Below, piece by piece: positions 23,063-26,932 of a stretch of 26,932 nt of DNA. The DNA comes from Lachnospiraceae bacterium UBA935 (GTDB lineage: Bacteria > Bacillota > Clostridia > Lachnospirales > Lachnospiraceae). The notes under the pieces were generated by a model. That model did no database searches and was not told the DNA's origin. It was given only the letters and a program-made list of their open reading frames with translations. The stretch covers positions 48,631-75,562 of the forward strand of contig DBDJ01000023.1 of assembly GCA_002293525.1 (NCBI GenBank). The letters run 5' to 3'. A program made the translations under genes and the position numbers. How positions within the stretch are numbered: position 1 is the first letter of the stretch; each line of letters opens with the position of its first letter.

Positions 23063-23112
23063 ATTTCGCTGTAAGCTGTTTTCGCTGAAAGTAGCCAGTC
23101 AGACAGCGAAAT
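23063..23112. promoter_or_regulatory. Inverted repeat ATTTCGCTGT / ACAGCGAAAT before the promoter
   Basis: ATTTCGCTGT at 23063-23072 and its exact reverse complement at 23103-23112 flank a third TTTCGCTG (23080-23087). The right copy ends 16 nt before the -35 box at 23128. The arrangement of three TTTCGCTG-type sites suggests a regulator binding region. Confidence 0.5.
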
Positions 23113-23127
23113 TAATTCACATTTGAT

Positions 23128-23156
23128 TTGTATTTTATTCTTAAAAGTGATAAAAT
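23128..23156 (+). promoter_or_regulatory. Promoter of the small membrane protein gene
   Basis: TTGTAT (23128-23133), a 17-nt spacer and TAAAAT (23151-23156) lie 41 nt upstream of the ATG at 23197. The promoter occupies the region of an upstream TTG start at 23128, which rules that start out. Confidence 0.7.
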
Positions 23157-23196
23157 AAAAGCACTATCAGAAACGTCACAAATATGGAAAGTATTA

Positions 23197-23628
23197 ATGG
23201 AGTATTTTTATAATCAAAACAAAAACTACGGCTACTATGACCAGCCCACTCACCCTACCGGTCAAGTGATGGCTGGCGCGGCGATGATACTAGGCATTGC
23301 GGCGTTAAGTACCTGCATGACTTTTTACCTTCCGATCGTCTTAGGCTGCATCGGAGGGATTTTGGCACTTTTATCTAAGGGTTTCGATCGCAAGCTGTCC
23401 GGCAGTGCCAAAGTAGGCTTACTGTGTTCTGTCGGCGGAATCGCAGTTTCCTTGATACTGACAGCAGTTAACATCATTTATTTAGTCAATAATCCCGAAG
23501 TTCTGTTAGATTTCGGAAGACAGACCGACCAGACGATGCAGCAAGTTTACGGACAGTCCTCGGAAATGTTATTTGGTGATTCCTATGAGAACATGATGCG
23601 GCAGCTGATTGAATTTTTTCCTCAATAG
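23197..23628 (+). CDS. Small membrane protein, function unknown
   Basis: This encodes 143 residues from the ATG at 23197 (GGAAAG 6 nt upstream). An upstream TTG in the same frame at 23128 is the -35 box and is rejected. The N-terminus is Asn/Tyr-rich (YFYNQNKNYGYYDQP), followed by two to three hydrophobic helices (about 25-60 and 72-96) and a soluble C-terminal 45 residues (TDQTMQQVYGQSSEMLFG). The layout, a short polar/aromatic head and a DUF4190-like helical pair, is common in Firmicute membrane proteins. I cannot name the family. It lies 121 nt before the metalloprotease-like gene and may share its transcript. Confidence 0.65.
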   Translation: MEYFYNQNKNYGYYDQPTHPTGQVMAGAAMILGIAALSTCMTFYLPIVLGCIGGILALLSKGFDRKLSGSAKVGLLCSVGGIAVSLILTAVNIIYLVNNPEVLLDFGRQTDQTMQQVYGQSSEMLFGDSYENMMRQLIEFFPQ

Positions 23629-23749
23629 CTCATTAATAAGGACATTAATTAGTACATTTATAAGCACTTGAATAAGCACATGAATACGAATTACTGTTTT
23701 GCAAGGATTCATACATTCCGCATACTATATTATCAGGAGGGAGACGGCT

Positions 23750-24259
23750 ATGAATATCGGGAACCTGGGCGCATATAGTTTTTGGGGCAATCCATTTGCC
23801 ACCGGCACACAAAGCTCCGGTGCTGTTTCCGGTACGGAAGCTGCCGGCGGCGTCAAAAATCCCGGTGAATCTACCGTGGCCACTCCCGGCAAAGCATCTT
23901 CTCCGGCGGAATGCGAGACTTGCGCCAACCGCACATATCAGGACGGTTCCGACGAAAACGTTTCTTTCAAATCACCGACACATATTTCCCCGGAAGCAGC
24001 TCCGGCCGCTGTCCGCGCTCATGAACAGGAACATGTGTCCAATGCCTATAGTAAAGCCGCCGAAAATAACGGCAAAGTGATCTCGGCTAACGTATCCATC
24101 AAAATGGCAGTTTGTCCCGAATGCGGGCGCAACTATGTCGCCGGAGGACTCACAAGCACGAAAATAAGATACAGTGACGAATCGAATCCATACCAAAAGA
24201 ATAAAAAAGCTGCCGATGCCGCCGGGCTGGTCGGCATGAATATGGATTTGGCTGTTTAA
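23750..24259 (+). CDS. SprA-related / CJM1_0395-family putative metalloprotease
   Basis: This encodes 169 residues from the ATG at 23750, which follows AGGAGG by 10 nt. The open frame begins 17 codons earlier without such a site. FKSPTHISPEAAPAAVRAHEQEHVSNAYSKA includes HEQEH (91-95), an HExxH zinc-protease signature in the setting typical of the SprA-related/CJM1_0395 family. There are also two CxxC pairs (C55/C58 and C122/C125), probably a second metal site or disulfides. The first 50 residues are a Gly/Ser/Ala/Pro-rich tract with no signal peptide. Neither substrate nor activity is known for the family. It is followed 16 nt later by the DUF975 membrane gene, suggesting co-expression. Confidence 0.8.
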   Translation: MNIGNLGAYSFWGNPFATGTQSSGAVSGTEAAGGVKNPGESTVATPGKASSPAECETCANRTYQDGSDENVSFKSPTHISPEAAPAAVRAHEQEHVSNAYSKAAENNGKVISANVSIKMAVCPECGRNYVAGGLTSTKIRYSDESNPYQKNKKAADAAGLVGMNMDLAV

Positions 24260-24275
24260 TCAGGAGACTTTTATC

Positions 24276-25073
24276 ATGCAGACAGGACCCACTCAGAGAG
24301 GACCCGCACCGGCCGGACACACGCCAGCCGGACAGGCACAAGCAAGCTCTACGCCGGCATACCGCTCTGTAGCCATGTTGAAAACTATGGCTACAGGACA
24401 ATTGTTAGGAAAGTACCCCATAGCCGCTGCGGCTTTTTTAATTGTCGTACTGATCTCGTCGTTTCTGCAGACGATCCCCCTCGCTTTTGTAGATCAGAGC
24501 ACCCTCATCGGGGTCATCTTTTTTTATCTGGTTTCATTTATTGTCAATCTTCTTGCCGGTGTCGTCCGGATCGGCGTGTTGTTTATGTCGCTGAAGATCT
24601 GCTGTAACGAGCCGCTCAGCATCCGCGATCTCTTTTACGGCTTTACTTATCAGACGGAAAAAATCGTTATTATCCAATGTGTCTTAAGTGGAGCCAGTTT
24701 ACTTGCCAATCTACCGGCATCTGTCCTTCTGATCGTATATCGTAGCACCGGCCAGTATCATTTTCTCATCCTAAGCTTGGTTTTCACAGCAATCGGTATC
24801 GGCGTTTATTGCTATATTTCTCTGGTGTTTTCACAGGCCATGTTCCTGCTGCTGGATTTTGCCGACCGCACGCCTAAGGATATCCTGCGGATGAGTTCTG
24901 TCTTAATGGCGGGCCACAAAGGACGGCTGTTTCATCTGTGGATTAGTTTTATACCGCTGTTTTTACTGGGATTATTCAGCTGCTGCATAGGTTTCATCTG
25001 GGTCATGCCTTATTTGCGGGTGGCACTGGCTAATTTTTACATGGATCTCACGCAGAACCGCCCGCCTTCATAA
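24276..25073 (+). CDS. DUF975 family integral membrane protein
   Basis: This encodes 265 residues, with the ATG 9 nt after CAGGAG. Residues 1-30 are a Pro/Ala/Gly repeat tract (GPAPAGHTPAGQAQ). Then come about five to six TM helices. The C-terminal signature GHKGRLFHLWISFIPLFLLG, then IGFIWVMPYLRVALANFYMDL, is the DUF975 hallmark (a short Lys/Gly loop, a long helix and a WVxPY...FY end). Function is unknown; members are inner-membrane proteins. The gene is close behind the SprA-like gene and convergent with trpB, 27 nt away, with no clear terminator hairpin between. Confidence 0.8.
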   Translation: MQTGPTQRGPAPAGHTPAGQAQASSTPAYRSVAMLKTMATGQLLGKYPIAAAAFLIVVLISSFLQTIPLAFVDQSTLIGVIFFYLVSFIVNLLAGVVRIGVLFMSLKICCNEPLSIRDLFYGFTYQTEKIVIIQCVLSGASLLANLPASVLLIVYRSTGQYHFLILSLVFTAIGIGVYCYISLVFSQAMFLLLDFADRTPKDILRMSSVLMAGHKGRLFHLWISFIPLFLLGLFSCCIGFIWVMPYLRVALANFYMDLTQNRPPS

Positions 25074-25100
25074 GAATATAGCCGCTCAGACACCGACTTC

Positions 25101-26537
25101 TTATCCGATCTCATTTCCCGGAAACTGCGGAATCTTGGCAAAGCCTTTGTGCAGCTCCTCATCCGTCGGAACCGTGTCTTCCATCTTACCGTCGTGGAAT
25201 TTTTCATAGGCGGTCAGGTCAAAATACCCGGTACCGGTCAAACCGAACAATATCGTTTTCTCCTCACCGGTTTCCTTGCATTTCAACGCCTCGTCAATTG
25301 CTCCCTTAATGGCATGGGCACTTTCCGGCGCCGGCAGGATGCCTTCCACCCTGGCGAACTGCTCTGCGGCTACAAATACTTCCTTCTGTCCTACCGCTCT
25401 GGCTTCCATCAGTCCATCATCATAGAGCTGAGAGAGGATCGAACTCATGCCGTGGAAACGCAAGCCGCCCGCATGAGTGGGGGCCGGTATAAACCCGCTG
25501 CCTAAAGTATACATCTTGGCAAGCGGACAGATCATTCCGGTGTCGCAGAAATCATAGCGGTACTTCCCTCTGGTAAAGCTGGGGCAGGATGCCGGTTCCA
25601 CGGCAATGATCCGATAATCGGCCTCGCCCCGCAGTTTTTCGCCCATAAACGGCGCGATCAGACCGCCAAGATTGGAGCCGCCGCCGGCACAGCCGACGAT
25701 TACGTCGGGACGGATCCCATATTTATCCATGGCTACCTTGGCTTCCAGGCCGATGATCGACTGGTGAAGCAGCACCTGTGACAATACCGAGCCCAGCACA
25801 TAACGATAGCCTTCATTGGTAACCGCCATTTCAACCGCTTCTGAGATGGCACAGCCCAGGCTGCCTCCCGTTTCGGGGAATTCCGCCAAAATCTTCCGCC
25901 CTACGGCGGTTTCTGCCGAAGGCGACGGTGTCACGACGGCACCATAGGTACGCATCACTTCCCGGCGGAAAGGCTTCTGTTCGTAAGATACCTTAACCAT
26001 ATAGACCTTTAAATCTAAGTCCAGATAAGAACAGGCCATGGAAAGTGCCGTTCCCCACTGGCCGGCACCGGTCTCGGTCGTCACTCCCTTCAGTCCCTGT
26101 TTCTTGGCATAATAAGCCTGCGCAATGGCCGAATTCAGCTTATGGCTTCCGCTGGTGTTGTTTCCCTCGAACTTGTAATAGATCTTAGCCGGGGTTTTCA
26201 GTTTCTCTTCCAGGCAGTACGCCCTTACCAGAGGCGCCGGCCGGTACATCTTATAAAAGTTAAGAATCTCTTCCGGAATATCAAAGAAAGCCGTGCTGTC
26301 GTCCAGTTCCTGCTTTACCAGCTCGGCACAGAAGACTCCCTCCAGCTCTGCTGCTGTCATCGGCTGCAGCGTACCGGGATTTAGCAGGGGGGCCGGCTTA
26401 TTTTGCATATCAGCACGGAGGTTATACCATTGGCGGGGCATTTCCTGTTCTTCCAGATAAATTTTGTAGGGGATCTCTCTTTCCACCGTCTTTCCGTTCA
26501 TTTTTTCAGTTGTTCCTTCCATCACCTTATCACTCAT
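25101..26537 (-). CDS. trpB: TrpB2-type PLP-dependent tryptophan synthase beta-like protein
   Basis: This encodes 478 residues from the ATG at 26537, with AGGAG 5 nt upstream. An earlier GTG at 26555 lies before the ribosome site and is rejected. The PLP Lys is in GNNTSGSHKLNSA (K133), the phosphate loop is CAGGGSN, and the C-terminal GLTGTGYFDL is present. The longer N-terminus with the RPAPLVRA motif and the overall length (TrpB1 is about 400) mark the TrpB2/'TrpB-like' subgroup. It makes L-tryptophan from indole (or indole-glycerol phosphate plus TrpA) and serine. No trpA or other trp gene is in the window, so it may salvage indole. The gene is controlled by a T-box leader whose features fit tRNA-Trp. 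Confidence 0.92.
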   Translation of the reverse strand: MSDKVMEGTTEKMNGKTVEREIPYKIYLEEQEMPRQWYNLRADMQNKPAPLLNPGTLQPMTAAELEGVFCAELVKQELDDSTAFFDIPEEILNFYKMYRPAPLVRAYCLEEKLKTPAKIYYKFEGNNTSGSHKLNSAIAQAYYAKKQGLKGVTTETGAGQWGTALSMACSYLDLDLKVYMVKVSYEQKPFRREVMRTYGAVVTPSPSAETAVGRKILAEFPETGGSLGCAISEAVEMAVTNEGYRYVLGSVLSQVLLHQSIIGLEAKVAMDKYGIRPDVIVGCAGGGSNLGGLIAPFMGEKLRGEADYRIIAVEPASCPSFTRGKYRYDFCDTGMICPLAKMYTLGSGFIPAPTHAGGLRFHGMSSILSQLYDDGLMEARAVGQKEVFVAAEQFARVEGILPAPESAHAIKGAIDEALKCKETGEEKTILFGLTGTGYFDLTAYEKFHDGKMEDTVPTDEELHKGFAKIPQFPGNEIG

Positions 26538-26599
26538 CCTTTCTCCTATCCGCACGCTTAAAGCGCACTCATCCTTTTTAGTATGGGATAAAAGGACAT

Positions 26600-26633
26600 A
26601 AAAAAACCCTTATCCCAATAATTGCTGGGACAA
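26600..26633 (-). terminator. T-box attenuator terminator hairpin
   Basis: On the minus strand TTGTCCCA, an 8-nt loop and TGGGATAA pair over 8 positions (one G-U), then GGG and a T7 run. It ends 63 nt before the trpB ATG and is the termination arm of the T-box leader. Confidence 0.85.
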
Positions 26634-26864
26634 GAGTAAACTCCTGCGGTGCCACCCGGCTTGATGCAATAAACATCCGCTCATAGCATACTGACATATG
26701 CTTGTGTTGTTAACGAAGTACCTCTCCGTCTCATCTACTAGACCTTGCGGTCATTCAAATCGCCCTCAGAAGCCCATTCCTACCCGGCATCTATACCGCA
26801 TTCTCACCCTCTGCGGCTCTCTGAAATACATGTTACGGGAAGTACTTGCTCTTCTTCACAGGTT
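26600..26864 (-). promoter_or_regulatory. T-box leader riboswitch, probably tRNA-Trp responsive
   Basis: The conserved T-box GGGTGGCACCGCAG is at 26657-26644 on the minus strand, just before the terminator. Upstream is a large Stem I-like domain with CAGAGAGCCG (AG-bulge region), GGGTGAGAATGCGG and GGAATGGGCTTCTGAG. The UGG at 26776-26774 is the best specifier candidate, though GGC overlaps it. The variable base of the UGGN bulge is C (26651), which pairs with discriminator G73. Bacterial tRNA-Trp has G73 whereas tRNA-Gly has U73, so Trp is favoured. Uncharged tRNA-Trp would stabilise the antiterminator and turn trpB on. The complementary AAGUAC/GUACUU elements (near 26846 and 26718) may close Stem I. 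Confidence 0.9.
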
Positions 26865-26870
26865 TTTATC

Positions 26871-26899
26871 ATTATATACTCAAAAACAGCCCGTGTCAA
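26871..26899 (-). promoter_or_regulatory. Perfect consensus sigma-A promoter of the T-box/trpB unit
   Basis: On the minus strand TTGACA (26899-26894), a 17-nt spacer and TATAAT (26876-26871) are exact consensus with ideal spacing. Transcription should begin near 26864, giving a leader of about 330 nt before the ATG. Such a strong promoter suits a gene controlled by attenuation. Confidence 0.9.
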
Positions 26900-26932
26900 G
26901 CTTCAATTGTTTGAGTTTCCCCATTTTTATCC

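Larger units (their letters stand above)
22770..23127. other. Gene-free stretch upstream of the small membrane protein, rich in inverted repeats
   Basis: No credible ORF is present. From left to right there are GGGCTCGGG at 22864-22872 (also the first bases of the 8959 element) and complementary six-mers that interleave (GAGTAG/CTACTC, TCGGGA/TCCCGA, GACGGA/TCCGTC between about 22853 and 22965). GTGAACAGTAAC at 22997-23008 is identical to 9336-9347. Then come an AT-rich hairpin (23027-23046) and the ATTTCGCTGT inverted pair. It could be a decayed relative of the 8959 element or simply a complex regulatory region. Confidence 0.4.

Noticed and set aside
23128..23196. Upstream TTG start for the small membrane protein
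   Set aside because: The TTG is part of the -35 hexamer of a 17-nt-spaced promoter, so it is not in the transcript.
26558..26572. Tiny leader ORF (ATG AGT GCG CTT TAA) on the minus strand before trpB
   Set aside because: It has an AAAAAGG before it but contains no Trp codons and the T-box already explains the regulation. It may just be a duplicated AAAGGATGAGTG.
1..26932. Phage, integrative element or defence island
   Set aside because: No integrase, transposase, structural phage gene, restriction or toxin-antitoxin gene was recognised. The gene content is ordinary chromosomal.

Overview
The window looks like chromosomal DNA of an anaerobic Firmicute, most likely a Lachnospiraceae (Clostridium cluster XIVa). 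The reasons are strong AGGAGG-type ribosome binding sites, near-consensus sigma-A promoters, a T-box leader, and families common in that group: a CJM1_0395/SprA-like metalloprotease, DUF975, a KDPG aldolase-VOC fusion and a TrpB2-type synthase. No rRNA, tRNA, integrase, transposase, phage gene or CRISPR array was found. The genus is an inference.

Layout. (1) 1-3922: the 5' part of a large membrane-anchored surface protein with a Glu/Tyr-repeat cytoplasmic tail (minus, runs off the left edge), a small zinc-ribbon protein, an SGNH-fold protein with Asn at the nucleophile position, and a pair of half-size SMR/EamA transporters. (2) 3947-8762: two multi-TM ORFs that may be halves of one DUF6077-like protein, a UDP-galactopyranose-mutase-like FAD protein, and a radical SAM/SPASM protein. 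The SMR pair, multi-TM proteins and FAD protein suggest cell-surface glycan work. (3) 8763-9480: a 718-bp gene-free stretch holding a roughly 344-bp element bounded by 31-bp perfect inverted repeats and full of nested hairpins. It is a candidate structured RNA or small palindromic mobile element. (4) 9481-13855: hscC (specialised Hsp70), a J-domain protein with HPE in place of HPD and a tail anchor, and a DUF1266-like protein. This gene set is the same as that around E. coli hscC. (5) 13875-17333, minus: RidA-family, D-aminoacylase-like and D-threonine-aldolase/D-serine-dehydratase-like genes, a coherent D-amino-acid catabolic operon. A KDPG aldolase-VOC fusion is divergent from it. (6) 18622-22769: a three-unit 29-bp tandem repeat, an ArnT/PMT-like GT-C glycosyltransferase and convergent tex. 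(7) 22770-25073: an inverted-repeat-rich intergenic region, a small membrane protein, a SprA-like putative metalloprotease and a DUF975 membrane protein. (8) 25101-26932: a solo TrpB2-type gene behind a T-box leader and a perfect consensus promoter. The T-box discriminator-pairing base fits tRNA-Trp.

The strongest leads are the structured element at 8959-9302, with alternative base pairings and a possible degenerate relative at 22864-23008, and the HscC/J-protein/DUF1266 module just downstream of it. A smaller theme is in-frame low-complexity repeats in otherwise housekeeping proteins (RidA-like, aminoacylase, Tex, DUF975).
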